Below, in pieces: positions 7,485 to 16,803 of a stretch of 64,000 nucleotides of DNA; position 1 is the stretch's first letter; every line of letters begins with the position of its first letter. A model generated the notes under the pieces. It saw only the letters and a program-made list of their open reading frames with translations. It was not told the origin of the DNA and did no database searches. Source of the stretch: Mycobacterium gallinarum (GTDB lineage: Bacteria > Actinomycetota > Actinomycetes > Mycobacteriales > Mycobacteriaceae); the NCBI RefSeq assembly GCF_010726765.1, contig NZ_AP022601.1, positions 62,001-126,000 on the forward strand. The letters are read 5' to 3'. The translations under genes and the position numbers were made by a program.

Positions 7485-10400
7485 ATGTTGACGGAGAACA
7501 ACGCCCGCGAGCCCTTGGCGATTGTCGGAATCGGCTGCCGTTTTCCGGGCGGAGGCGAGTCAGCCGAGGGCTTCTGGAACCTGCTGTGCAACGAGACCGA
7601 CGCCACCCGCGACGTACCCGAAACACGTTGGCATGCCGCTCGGTATCACGATCCGAATCCGGCCAAGGTCGGCAAGATCGCCACACGCCGCGGCGGATTC
7701 CTGGATGAGATCGATCAATTCGACCCGCAGTTCTTCGGAATGTCACCCCGAGAGGCACATTCGCTCGATCCGCAGCAGCGACTCCTGCTGCACGCCACCT
7801 GGGAGGCACTGGAGGACGGGGGCCTTGCCATCGACAGACTGGCGGGCACCGACGTCGGTGTCTTCGTCGGCGGATTCACCCTCGACTATCAGCTGCTGCA
7901 GAACCAGGGTCGCACCAGCCGGTACCGATTCAAGGCTCATTCAGCCACCGGAATGATGATGACGATGCTGGCGAACCGCATCTCTCATGCGTTCGACTTT
8001 CGCGGACCGAGCATGGCGATCGACACGGCATGCTCCAGCTCGCTGGTTGCCGTACACCTTGCCGCACAGAGTATCTGGAACCATGAGTGCCAGATCGCTC
8101 TCGCCGGCGGCGTCAACATCATGGTCGGCCCCAACACCGCCATCGCGGAATCGAAGAGCGGATTCCTCAGCCCAGAGGGACGCTCGAAGGCGTTCGACGA
8201 CTCCGCGGACGGATACGCGCGCGGGGAGGGGGGAGCGGTCGTCGTCATCAAGCCGCTCCGGCAGGCGCTCGACGACGGTGACGACATCTACGCGCAGATC
8301 CTTGGCACCGCGGTGTCGCAGGACGGTCACACCGACGGCATCACGGTGCCCCGCGAGGAAGCCCAAGAGGCAGCGATCAGGACGGCTCTCAAACGCGCAG
8401 GCGTCAAGGCGGCCGAGGTGGGATACGTAGAGGCACACGGCACCGGCACACCGGTCGGCGATCCAATCGAGATGCGGGCGCTGGCTAGCGCGTTGACGTC
8501 CGATCGATCGTCAACCGATCCACTGCTCATCGGATCGGTCAAAACCAACATCGGCCACCTCGAGGCAGGCGCCGGGGTCGCCGGTCTGATCAAGGCGGCA
8601 TTGGTCGTCAAACATGGCTACATTCCCGCCAACCTCCATTTGCGCACCCCCACCCGCCACGTCTCGCTCGCGGACCTCAAGATCGACATACCTCGAACGG
8701 GGCGGCCGTTCCCGAACGGTGAACGACGCATCGTGGGGGTCAACTCCTTTGGGTTCGGCGGCACCAACGCGCACGTGGTGCTCGCCGAACCGCCGACCGC
8801 GGTGACCGCCCCGGGCCGGGAAGACTCCGCGGCTCTGCCACTCGCCGTTCTGCCGATCTCGGCGCGCAGCGAGGACGCGCTCGTCGCAACCGCCGGGCGA
8901 TTGGCCGGACATCTGGCCGCCCATCCAGAAGTCACGTTGACAGATCTTGGGTACACACTCGGCCAGAGACGTGTCCACCTCAACCACCGTCATGTCGTGG
9001 TCGCCGACAGCATCAGCGATGTGCGCGAACAACTTCAAGCCATCGCCGACGGCGGGCAGATCTCGACGGGTCGCGTCGGAAACCCCGCGCCCCGACTGGC
9101 GTTCGTCTGCACCGGCATGGGCCCCCAGTGGTGGAAAATGTGCCGGGGACTGCTCGACGCCTTCCCGGTGTTCACCGAGAGCATCGAGCGCAGCGACAAA
9201 GAGCTGTCGCGATATGCGGACTGGTCGCTGTTGGACGAACTCCGATGCGACGAGCCGCGGTCCCGCATGGCGGAAACGGACGTGTCTCAGCCCGCGAACT
9301 TCGCCATCCAGGTCGCCCTGGCCGAGCAGCTTGCTCACTTCGGAATCACCCCGGATGCCGTAATCGGGCACAGCGCAGGCGAAGTGGCCGCACATCATCT
9401 CGCCGGTCTGCTCACCTTCGAGCAGGCGGTCCATGTCATCTATCACCGCAGCCGTCTGCAGCAACGCACCAGTGGGCGAGGACGGATGCTGGCTGTCGGC
9501 CTCGACGCCGAATCACTCATGAAAACGGTCGACGAGCGAGCGCTCAACGAGTTCGGTCGGCGGGTCTCAGTGGCCGCGATCAACAGCCCGTCTGCGGTGA
9601 CCATCGCTGGAGACGGCGACGTCCTCGACGACGTTGCACGGCAGTTGGACGAGGCGGGAGTGTTCAACCGGCGGCTGGCCGTCAAAGTGCCCTACCACAC
9701 CCACTACATGGACGCAGTGAAGGACGATCTCTTCAGCGCCTTCGAGAGTTTGTCATCGAAAGCCGCCACGCTTCCGCTGTACTCCACGGTCACCGGCGAG
9801 CTTCTGGACGGCTACGACGCCGGTGCTGCGTACTGGTGGCAGAACACTCGCGCCACCGTTCTGTTCGAGCCGGCGCTCCGTCGAATGCTCGACGACGGCT
9901 ACACCCAGTTCGTCGAACTGGGTCCACATCCCGTATTGGCGGCATCAATATTCGAAACTGCTGGTGCGCAGAGGGTTTCGGTGATGGCCTCCCAGCGGCG
10001 CGATCATGACGACAGCCGAACCCTGCTGAACTGTGTCGGTGCTCTGCACTGCCATGGGCACGACGTCGCGTGGGACGCCGTGCACCCGGGCGGACGGGGG
10101 AGGCTGCTCAAGCTGCCCTCGTACCCATGGCAGACCAAGCGGTACTGGGACGAGACGCAGGAAGCGGTGGAGTCGCTCTTCTACAACCCGGTGCATCCGC
10201 TTCTCGGACAGCCGGTCAGTGGCGTCCATCCGACGTGGGAAGCCGAGATCAGCGCCGTCCTCAACCCATTCCTCGCTGACCATCGAATTCAGAAGAGCAT
10301 CGTCGTGCCGGGGGCTGTGTACATCGAAATGGCGCTCGCCGCCGCCGAGGCAACCTACGGGTCGATTCACAGCGTGGACAACCTCGTGCTCCACCGCGCC

Positions 10401-13010
10401 GTCCTCCTCGACGACACGTGCGATCCCATCCTCCGGACGACCCTCAACCAGGACACCGGCACCCTGGAATTCGCGGCATTCACCGCCACGGCCGACGGCG
10501 ACCTCAAGTGGACGGTCACCGCCACCGCAGAACTCAACATGCTTTCGGCGGTACCCAGTCGCAGCCAGACGCCGGAGAGCGGCGAGCCGGTCACCCGGAT
10601 CAGTGCCGACGACTTCTACGCGCGCACCGGGGCCATAGGTTTCGAATACGGCGAGGCCTTTCGATCCGTGCAAGGCGTGACAGCCGGCGAGGACTGGGCG
10701 GCTGCCGAACTCGCGATTCCCGCGCCGATCTCCGACGAACTCGCCGACTACCGTTTTCATCCCGCGCTCATCGACGGTGCCTTCCAAACACTCTTCGGAG
10801 CACCGTTTCTCGGGCAACAGGAGAACGACGAGCCATACCTTCCGACCCGTATCAGGCGCTGCTCCATATACGGGCGGCCCGACGCGCACATGACGGCTCA
10901 CGTCGACGTCGTGTCGGCAACCGGCGAGGCCGTCGAGTGCGACATCACGATCACCGATCAACTGGGCAATACGCTCGCCGTCATCGACGGTTTCGTTGTG
11001 CAATCGCTGAGCGCCTCGTCCCGGATGTCACCCGCTCACATCGACAAGGGCCTGTACGAACTGCATTGGGATCGAACAGTCGACCAGCCCGGTGAGGACA
11101 CGGCGTCTGTCGGGTCATGGCTCATCCTCCTCGACGATTGCGGCATCGGCGCGGCCATGACCGAAGAGCTACGCCGCCGCGGCCATCGCGTACACACAGT
11201 CGCTCACCAATCGGTCGAAACGCTCACCGACACCGAGGGCGGATACGTGGTGAACCGTTGCCGCCCCGACCACATGTCGGAGTTGGTCACCACTCACCTC
11301 CGCCGAGAAACGGATCTCGCGGGCGTCATCGACTGCTGGCCCCTCGACATGTCCGACGCCTCCGGCGACACGAACCTTCACGCAGGCGCATTCACGGTCC
11401 TCCGGCTTGTCAAAGCGCTCGCCGAGCACGGCACCAACAAGCCGCGCCTCCATCTGATCACCGCCAATGCGCAACCGGCGGCGCCGTCGGAGTCTACGCA
11501 ACCCGACCAGGCCACCATCTGGGGTCTCGGCCGAGTCATCGGCCACCAGGAGTTCGCCGAACACTGGGGTGGTCTGATCGACATCGACAAAGCAGACGAC
11601 CGCACTCGAACCGCCACACGCATCTGTGACCACGTTCTCGACAGCGAATCCGAGGACCAGATCGCACTCCGCGGAGACGTCACCTTGGTCCCGCGCCTGC
11701 GCCCATGCAGCAACCTGACCAAACCCTTCCCCACCAAACTCACCCCAGACGCGACGTACGTCGTCACCGGCGGAGCAGGAGCACTCGGTCGGGTGGTGGC
11801 CACCTACCTGGCCGAACGGGGAGCGCGGCACATCACCTTGTTGGGCCGCACTCCGATCCCGCCGAGGGACCAGTGGTCCACGCTCGCGGACGACGATCCT
11901 CACTTCGCCACCGTCACCGCGATCCGGGCTGTCGAACGTCTCGGCGCCCAGATCACCACCGCCAGTGTCGATATCACCGACTCCGATCAGATGGCAGCGT
12001 GGCTGAGCAGCCATGTCCGAGATGGCGGCCGGCCGATCCGCGGCATCGTCCACGCGGCGGGATCGGTGGCAGACCAACTCCTGATCAACATGAGCGAAGC
12101 CGACTTCGCAAAGGTGCTGGCGCCGAAAGTGATCGGTGCTCGCGTGTTACACGACGCGTTCAAGAACCACGATCTGGAATTCTTCATCATGTTCGGTTCT
12201 GCGGGATCAACCATCGCTGCGCCGGGCCAGGGCAACTACGCCGCCGCCAACGCCTACCTCGATGCCTTCGCGCATTACCGGCGGGCACAGGGGCTGCCAG
12301 CCATCACCATCGGTTGGGGGCCGTGGTCGGTGGGGATGGTCGAAGATCTCAAGCTGGAGAAGGTCTACGCTCAGCGTGGCATCGAGCTGATCACACCCGC
12401 CGTGGGGAAACGAATCCTGGATCGTTTGGTCAATCAGCAGGTGCCCAGTGTCGTCGCCATCACCGCCGACTGGAATCGAGCCCGGCACAACGGACTTGGC
12501 GGTCGACTCCCCGCGATGTTCGCGGAACTCGAAGCGACAGAAGCCTCAGCGCACGAAGTCGGTTCGGAATCTTCGATACTCGACATCCTCGCGGTCACCG
12601 CGGAAGCCGACAGACGACAGGTGGTCACGGAGCACGTCCAGCGCGTTGTCGCCGCCGTCTTCGATTGCGCCATGACCGACATCGCGCCCGACGACATGCT
12701 GGATGACATCGGCCTGGACTCCATGATGGCGATGGATTTCAGGGTGCGGATCAATTCGATGTTCTCCATCGATCTGCCCGTGCTGGAGATACTTCAGGGT
12801 GTCAGCGTGAACTCGTTGTCCGAGCGCATACTCGGCGAGCTGAATTCGATTCACGGTGAGCCCGCGACCACCGACGAGCCGACAGAACCGGTCGTCGCTG
12901 ACGACTTGGACCACCTGATGGGGGAACTGTCGGACGCCGAGATGCGCGAGTTACTCGCTGAACTCGATGCGTCGACCGCAGAGCCGAATTCCGGCGGAAC
13001 GATCTCATGA
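7485..13010 (+). CDS. Type I polyketide synthase, KS-AT-DH-psiKR-KR-ACP
   Basis: 1841 residues from the ATG two bases after the flavoprotein stop. KS (about 8-430) has active Cys183 in DTACSSS, then HGTGTP and KTNIGH. AT (about 530-840) has Ser630 in GHSAGE and a YHTHYM segment instead of the methylmalonyl YASH type, so malonyl is likely. DH (about 900-1180) has His933 and Asp1097, but the usual HxxxGxxxxP reads with Lys for Gly. A structural psiKR follows. KR has TGGAGALG at 1428-1435 and Tyr1585 in QGNYAAAN. ACP carries Ser1746 in GLDSMMAM. There is no ER or thioesterase. A 60-residue acidic tail ends in LSDAEMRELLAELDA. Size and domain order match 6-methylsalicylate-type iterative synthases, but also ordinary modules. 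The product is unknown. Confidence 0.93.
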   Translation: MLTENNAREPLAIVGIGCRFPGGGESAEGFWNLLCNETDATRDVPETRWHAARYHDPNPAKVGKIATRRGGFLDEIDQFDPQFFGMSPREAHSLDPQQRLLLHATWEALEDGGLAIDRLAGTDVGVFVGGFTLDYQLLQNQGRTSRYRFKAHSATGMMMTMLANRISHAFDFRGPSMAIDTACSSSLVAVHLAAQSIWNHECQIALAGGVNIMVGPNTAIAESKSGFLSPEGRSKAFDDSADGYARGEGGAVVVIKPLRQALDDGDDIYAQILGTAVSQDGHTDGITVPREEAQEAAIRTALKRAGVKAAEVGYVEAHGTGTPVGDPIEMRALASALTSDRSSTDPLLIGSVKTNIGHLEAGAGVAGLIKAALVVKHGYIPANLHLRTPTRHVSLADLKIDIPRTGRPFPNGERRIVGVNSFGFGGTNAHVVLAEPPTAVTAPGREDSAALPLAVLPISARSEDALVATAGRLAGHLAAHPEVTLTDLGYTLGQRRVHLNHRHVVVADSISDVREQLQAIADGGQISTGRVGNPAPRLAFVCTGMGPQWWKMCRGLLDAFPVFTESIERSDKELSRYADWSLLDELRCDEPRSRMAETDVSQPANFAIQVALAEQLAHFGITPDAVIGHSAGEVAAHHLAGLLTFEQAVHVIYHRSRLQQRTSGRGRMLAVGLDAESLMKTVDERALNEFGRRVSVAAINSPSAVTIAGDGDVLDDVARQLDEAGVFNRRLAVKVPYHTHYMDAVKDDLFSAFESLSSKAATLPLYSTVTGELLDGYDAGAAYWWQNTRATVLFEPALRRMLDDGYTQFVELGPHPVLAASIFETAGAQRVSVMASQRRDHDDSRTLLNCVGALHCHGHDVAWDAVHPGGRGRLLKLPSYPWQTKRYWDETQEAVESLFYNPVHPLLGQPVSGVHPTWEAEISAVLNPFLADHRIQKSIVVPGAVYIEMALAAAEATYGSIHSVDNLVLHRAVLLDDTCDPILRTTLNQDTGTLEFAAFTATADGDLKWTVTATAELNMLSAVPSRSQTPESGEPVTRISADDFYARTGAIGFEYGEAFRSVQGVTAGEDWAAAELAIPAPISDELADYRFHPALIDGAFQTLFGAPFLGQQENDEPYLPTRIRRCSIYGRPDAHMTAHVDVVSATGEAVECDITITDQLGNTLAVIDGFVVQSLSASSRMSPAHIDKGLYELHWDRTVDQPGEDTASVGSWLILLDDCGIGAAMTEELRRRGHRVHTVAHQSVETLTDTEGGYVVNRCRPDHMSELVTTHLRRETDLAGVIDCWPLDMSDASGDTNLHAGAFTVLRLVKALAEHGTNKPRLHLITANAQPAAPSESTQPDQATIWGLGRVIGHQEFAEHWGGLIDIDKADDRTRTATRICDHVLDSESEDQIALRGDVTLVPRLRPCSNLTKPFPTKLTPDATYVVTGGAGALGRVVATYLAERGARHITLLGRTPIPPRDQWSTLADDDPHFATVTAIRAVERLGAQITTASVDITDSDQMAAWLSSHVRDGGRPIRGIVHAAGSVADQLLINMSEADFAKVLAPKVIGARVLHDAFKNHDLEFFIMFGSAGSTIAAPGQGNYAAANAYLDAFAHYRRAQGLPAITIGWGPWSVGMVEDLKLEKVYAQRGIELITPAVGKRILDRLVNQQVPSVVAITADWNRARHNGLGGRLPAMFAELEATEASAHEVGSESSILDILAVTAEADRRQVVTEHVQRVVAAVFDCAMTDIAPDDMLDDIGLDSMMAMDFRVRINSMFSIDLPVLEILQGVSVNSLSERILGELNSIHGEPATTDEPTEPVVADDLDHLMGELSDAEMRELLAELDASTAEPNSGGTIS

Positions 13011-13846
13011 CCCCCACCGCGGTGCACGTGCGCGGATTGTCCAAGGCCTACGGACGATCGCCCGCAGTTCAGAACCTCGATCTGGACGTTGGCTACGGCG
13101 AGATCTTCGCCATCCTCGGACCGAACGGGGCGGGAAAATCGACGACGATCGAGATCCTCGAAGGCAATCGGAAGCGTGACGCCGGGCAGGTCCTGGTGTT
13201 GGGTGAAGATCCGGGCACTGCGGGCCGAAGCTGGCGCGCGAAGATCGGCATCGTCCTCCAAGAGGCCAGCGACGCCGGAATGCTCACCGTGCACGAGACC
13301 GTGCAGATGTTCACCAACTGCTATGGCACCGCCCGGGCCCCAGCGGAAGTACTCGACCTTGTCGGGCTGTCCTCATCTTCCGGGAACAGGGTCAGGACAC
13401 TGTCCGGCGGACAACGCCGCCGACTCGACGTCGCTCTCGGCATCGTCGGGACGCCGGAACTGCTATTCCTCGACGAACCGACGACCGGCTTCGATCCCGA
13501 AGCCAGACGGCAGTTTTGGGATCTCATCAGGTTCTTGGCCGCTGACGGTACGACGATCCTGCTCACCACTCACTACCTGGAAGAAGCGGCCGCCCTGGCA
13601 GATCGCGTCGCTGTGATAGCTGACGGCAGGGTGGTGGCAGTGGACTCGCCGATGAAGTTGGTCGAGCACGTCGACTCGGCCGCCACCGTCACGTGGATGG
13701 AGGGAGACGAGATTCGCGTGGAGCGCACAGACTTTCCGACCGACTTCATCAGACAGCGAAGCCGAGAGGGTGCGGAACTAGCTCGATTGACCGTCACCCG
13801 GCCATCACTCGAAGATGCCTACCTGCACCTGATCGGCCGACCGTGA
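13007..13846 (+). CDS. ABC transporter ATP-binding protein, DrrA-like
   Basis: 279 residues; its ATG overlaps the PKS stop (ATGA), so translation is coupled. Walker A GPNGAGKST is near residue 39, the signature is LSGGQRRRLDVA, and Walker B/D-loop is LLFLDEPTTGFD. The H-loop histidine is in LLTTHYLEEA. The C-terminal extension after residue 215 is typical of the drug-exporter DrrA group. It should power the membrane protein encoded next and export the polyketide-derived product. This is the usual arrangement for self-resistance in actinobacterial clusters. Confidence 0.92.
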   Translation: MTPTAVHVRGLSKAYGRSPAVQNLDLDVGYGEIFAILGPNGAGKSTTIEILEGNRKRDAGQVLVLGEDPGTAGRSWRAKIGIVLQEASDAGMLTVHETVQMFTNCYGTARAPAEVLDLVGLSSSSGNRVRTLSGGQRRRLDVALGIVGTPELLFLDEPTTGFDPEARRQFWDLIRFLAADGTTILLTTHYLEEAAALADRVAVIADGRVVAVDSPMKLVEHVDSAATVTWMEGDEIRVERTDFPTDFIRQRSREGAELARLTVTRPSLEDAYLHLIGRP

Positions 13847-14703
13847 TGTCCGTCCAACACACGGTGCTGACGCCGCAGCCTCGCCACCGCGCCGACCGCT
13901 CGCGCTCGCCGATCCCGTCCGCGGTGCGTATCGGATTATCGCGAGTCGTCCCCGAACTCAAGATGTTCTACCGCCGGCCCGAACAGGTGGTGCTGACGTT
14001 CTCGATGCCCGCGGCGATCTGTCTGCTGCTCGGGTCGATCTTCACGGCTAAACCGCCCAACAGCCCGGTCAGCACCGGTGCCGTGATCGCGGCGAGCATG
14101 CTCGCCTACGGAATACTGTCGACGTCGTTCATCAACTTGGGCATCAGCGTCGCCGCCGACCGCGATACCGGCGCGTTGAAACGGCTTCGTGGAACCCCGG
14201 CGACGGCATCGTCGTACTTCATCGGCAAGATCATGCTCGTCGCCATTGTCAGCGTGGCCGAGGCCGTGATCCTGCTGCTGGTAGGGATTTTCGTCTTCGG
14301 TCTCCAGCTGCCCTCCGATATTGTCGGCTGGTTCACCCTGCTGTGGGTCTTCGCGCTGGGCGTCGTGAGCTGTTCGCTGCTGGGCGTTTTCATCAGCAAC
14401 TTCGCAAGCAACGCCGTGTCGGCGGCCGTGCTCACCAACGGACCGGCGGTGGGGCTGCAGTTCGTGTCGGGCACCTACGTGCCGCTGATGGTGTTACCGC
14501 CGTGGATGTTGATCGTCGGATCGATCTTCCCCGTCAAGTGGATGGCCCAAGGGTTCCGGTCGGTTCTCCTACCGGAACAGATGGTCGCGTTCGAGCCAGC
14601 CGGTAGCTGGGAGCACGGTCGGATATTTCTCGTCCTGTCAGCGTGGAGCATCGTCGGATTGTTGGCGTGCCTCCTCGTGTTCCGATGGTCGGATAGGCGC
14701 TGA
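13846..14703 (+). CDS. ABC transporter permease, DrrB/ABC-2 type
   Basis: 285 residues starting at the ATG inside TGATG of the previous stop; the open frame reaches further upstream into the ATPase gene but that part is out-of-frame overlap. A cytoplasmic N-terminus is followed by about six hydrophobic segments (VVLTFSMPAAICLLLGSIF, GAVIAASMLAYGILS, a pair near 130-180, AVLTNGPAVGLQFVSG, FLVLSAWSIVGLLACLLVF). The phrase DRDTGALKRLRGTP is typical of ABC-2 permeases such as DrrB. It forms the export pore with the preceding ATPase. Spacing and order place it firmly in the PKS operon. Confidence 0.9.
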   Translation: MSVQHTVLTPQPRHRADRSRSPIPSAVRIGLSRVVPELKMFYRRPEQVVLTFSMPAAICLLLGSIFTAKPPNSPVSTGAVIAASMLAYGILSTSFINLGISVAADRDTGALKRLRGTPATASSYFIGKIMLVAIVSVAEAVILLLVGIFVFGLQLPSDIVGWFTLLWVFALGVVSCSLLGVFISNFASNAVSAAVLTNGPAVGLQFVSGTYVPLMVLPPWMLIVGSIFPVKWMAQGFRSVLLPEQMVAFEPAGSWEHGRIFLVLSAWSIVGLLACLLVFRWSDRR

Positions 14704-14705
14704 CC

Positions 14706-16064
14706 ATGCCATCACTACTGGGCGTCGCCTATCACTTCTTCCTGCAGATCGCGGTCATTCTGGTGACGTACCGCCTCCTCTGGCCGCTGTTCCGCCGCCT
14801 CGGCCAGGTTCAAGTGGTCGCGATCATGGTGGCCGGATTTCTGCTCGGCCCTTCGGTATTGGGCTGGATATGGCCGGCGGCGCAGCAGTGGCTGTTCCCC
14901 ACCAAGCTGACCCTCGGCGCCGAGACTTTCACGCATCCAAACCTCACCGTGATCTATGTCGTCGGTCAACTCGGGCTCGTGCTTTACATGTTTCTCGTGG
15001 GAGCGTCGTTCAAGCTCGACATCCTCGCTTCCCATTCCAGACAGGCTGGAGCCACCTCGATCGCCGGCATCGGTGTCCCGTTGATCCTCGGGGGCGTCGT
15101 CGGATGGTGGATGGTCAGTGTCGGCGGGTATTTCACCGACAAGGTGGCGCATTGGCAGGGTGGCCTGTTCCTCGCTGCGGCCGTGGCGATCACCGCGTTC
15201 CCGATGCTGGCCTGGATCGTGTACGACTCGGGGCTGCTCAACACCCGGTTGGGGACGATGTCCTTGTCCTGCGCCGCTGTTGACGACGCATGCTCGTGGG
15301 TGCTGCTGGCCACGGTGGTGTCGACCGCGAAAGGGAGCATGCTCGGTGCCGTAGTGGCGATCGGAGGCGGGCTGGCCTTCCTGATGTTCATGATCTACAT
15401 CGGCCGACCGCTGCTCGCGCGACTCGAAACGTGGACACCCCGCAGTGCTGACACCGAACGCACCGGCGGTATACCGATCGCCCATTTGAGCGTCATCCTC
15501 TTGGTCGTGCTGACCGCCAGCTGGTTCACCGATATCGTCGGAATCTATTCGGTTTTCGGCGCTTTCGTGGCCGGGCTGATGATGCCGCGAGGTTCGCTGC
15601 TCGAGCTCATCCGTGAACGATTCGAGCCGCTGACGGCGTACCTTTTGTTGCCCGCGTTCTTCATCTATTCGGGGCTGAATACGCAGCTGAACTTGATTCT
15701 GGATGGCCCCACCCTTCTCATGGCGGCGATCGTCTTGGTGGTGTCGTTCGTGGCGAAGTTCGGCGCGGTCGGCCTGGCCGCGCGCTGGCAGGGCATGAGC
15801 TGGTATGAAGCGGGTTCGATGGGCGCACTCGCCAACGCCCGCGGTCTGATGGAACTGATTCTGCTCAACATCGGATTCGAGGCAGGGCTGATTTCGGGCA
15901 AGCTCTATACCATTTTGGCGCTCATGACGATCATCACGACGTTCGCCGCAACGCCGTTGCAACGGCTGTTCGGCCGTCGCCTGGCGAAGTCAGGGTCGAG
16001 GTTCGGACCGGACGGGGTGGAACGCTGCGCCGAAGTTCCGGCTCCGTCTACGTCCGCTTCGTGA
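14706..16064 (+). CDS. Cation:proton antiporter, CPA2 (Kef/NapA) family
   Basis: 452 residues; ATG two bases after the permease stop. About a dozen hydrophobic segments cover residues 5-425. The ion-binding DD pair appears in the unwound-helix motif SCAAVDDACSWVLLA (about residue 190), as in electrogenic CPA2 exchangers. AITAFPMLAWIV and GLMMPRGSL are further family motifs. There is no C-terminal TrkA-N domain, so it is a minimal transporter. Antiporters sit in some enediyne and polyketide clusters as resistance or transport genes. Its tight linkage suggests it supports export or pH balance during production, which is inference. Confidence 0.9.
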   Translation: MPSLLGVAYHFFLQIAVILVTYRLLWPLFRRLGQVQVVAIMVAGFLLGPSVLGWIWPAAQQWLFPTKLTLGAETFTHPNLTVIYVVGQLGLVLYMFLVGASFKLDILASHSRQAGATSIAGIGVPLILGGVVGWWMVSVGGYFTDKVAHWQGGLFLAAAVAITAFPMLAWIVYDSGLLNTRLGTMSLSCAAVDDACSWVLLATVVSTAKGSMLGAVVAIGGGLAFLMFMIYIGRPLLARLETWTPRSADTERTGGIPIAHLSVILLVVLTASWFTDIVGIYSVFGAFVAGLMMPRGSLLELIRERFEPLTAYLLLPAFFIYSGLNTQLNLILDGPTLLMAAIVLVVSFVAKFGAVGLAARWQGMSWYEAGSMGALANARGLMELILLNIGFEAGLISGKLYTILALMTIITTFAATPLQRLFGRRLAKSGSRFGPDGVERCAEVPAPSTSAS

Positions 16065-16145
16065 GCGTGGTCGTCGGCGGCCTGCCGTTGAATCGTTATC
16101 CGACCTTGCCGCGGATGACACGTTCTCCAGCAAAGATGCGATCGT

Positions 16146-16790
16146 GTGAAGCTGCGTGCGCTGGCGCTCATCGGGGTGCTACTTCTGAGCCTGGCGTTGG
16201 CGGCACCCGCAACCGCGGACCGAACTGCCCAGTGGATCGTCGTCGGTGTACCGGCGGCGAACGCGACGACAGGGTCCCTGACCGCCTATCAGCGGGTCGG
16301 ACAGCAATGGAAGGTGGTCCTGGGGCCAATACCCGCGAAGGTGGGAGCCCTCGGGGTCGGTGCCCCCGCTGACGGAGTGCACCGCACTCCCGTCGGGACC
16401 TTCGCGTTCGATCAGGCATTTGGCCGCCAACCGAATCCCGGTACGAAAATGCCGTACTTCCAAGCCACCAGCCAGGACTGGTGGGACGAGGACGCTCAAT
16501 CGCCGACCTACAACACCCACGTGCGCGGGCCGGACCGTCCTTCGTCGATAGCGGAGAACCTGTACGATTCGGGCCCCGTCTACGACTACGCCGTCAACAT
16601 CGCGGTGAACCCACAGCGCATCCCTGGCCGCGTGTCCGGGATTTTCCTCCATGTGACCGACGGCAGTCCCACGTGGGGATGCATTGCGATCGGTCGCGAT
16701 GAGATGCGTACCGTGCTGAACTGGCTGGATCCTTCCGCGTCTCCGCGCATCACCGTCGGTGTGGGTAATCCCTCGTTGCTCTCGACCTAG
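16146..16790 (+). CDS. Secreted L,D-transpeptidase-like (YkuD-fold) protein
   Basis: 214 residues; GTG start. Residues 1-25 form a Sec signal peptide ending ALAAPATA-D. The C-terminal part carries a YkuD-type active-site block: His in FLHVTDGSP, then TWGC with the nucleophilic cysteine and a following arginine (IAIGRDEM). The usual histidine before glycine-cysteine is replaced by Trp. Family members cross-link peptidoglycan or are catalytic-domain homologues of unclear substrate. It has no lectin or Ig-like domain, unlike main mycobacterial Ldt enzymes. It lies 81 bases after the antiporter and is probably a separate unit. Exported cell-wall role is likely. Confidence 0.75.
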   Translation: MKLRALALIGVLLLSLALAAPATADRTAQWIVVGVPAANATTGSLTAYQRVGQQWKVVLGPIPAKVGALGVGAPADGVHRTPVGTFAFDQAFGRQPNPGTKMPYFQATSQDWWDEDAQSPTYNTHVRGPDRPSSIAENLYDSGPVYDYAVNIAVNPQRIPGRVSGIFLHVTDGSPTWGCIAIGRDEMRTVLNWLDPSASPRITVGVGNPSLLST

Positions 16791-16803
16791 CCACCTGCCG
16801 CAC

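Noticed and set aside
7485..13010. Enediyne-type PKS (PKSE)
   Set aside because: PKSE order is KS-AT-ACP-KR-DH with a terminal PPTase-like domain. Here DH precedes KR and ACP is last, and none of the enediyne partner genes are present.
14715..15962. 415-codon minus-strand open frame
   Set aside because: Antisense of the antiporter gene; composition (Gln/His/Arg) is that of a shadow frame.
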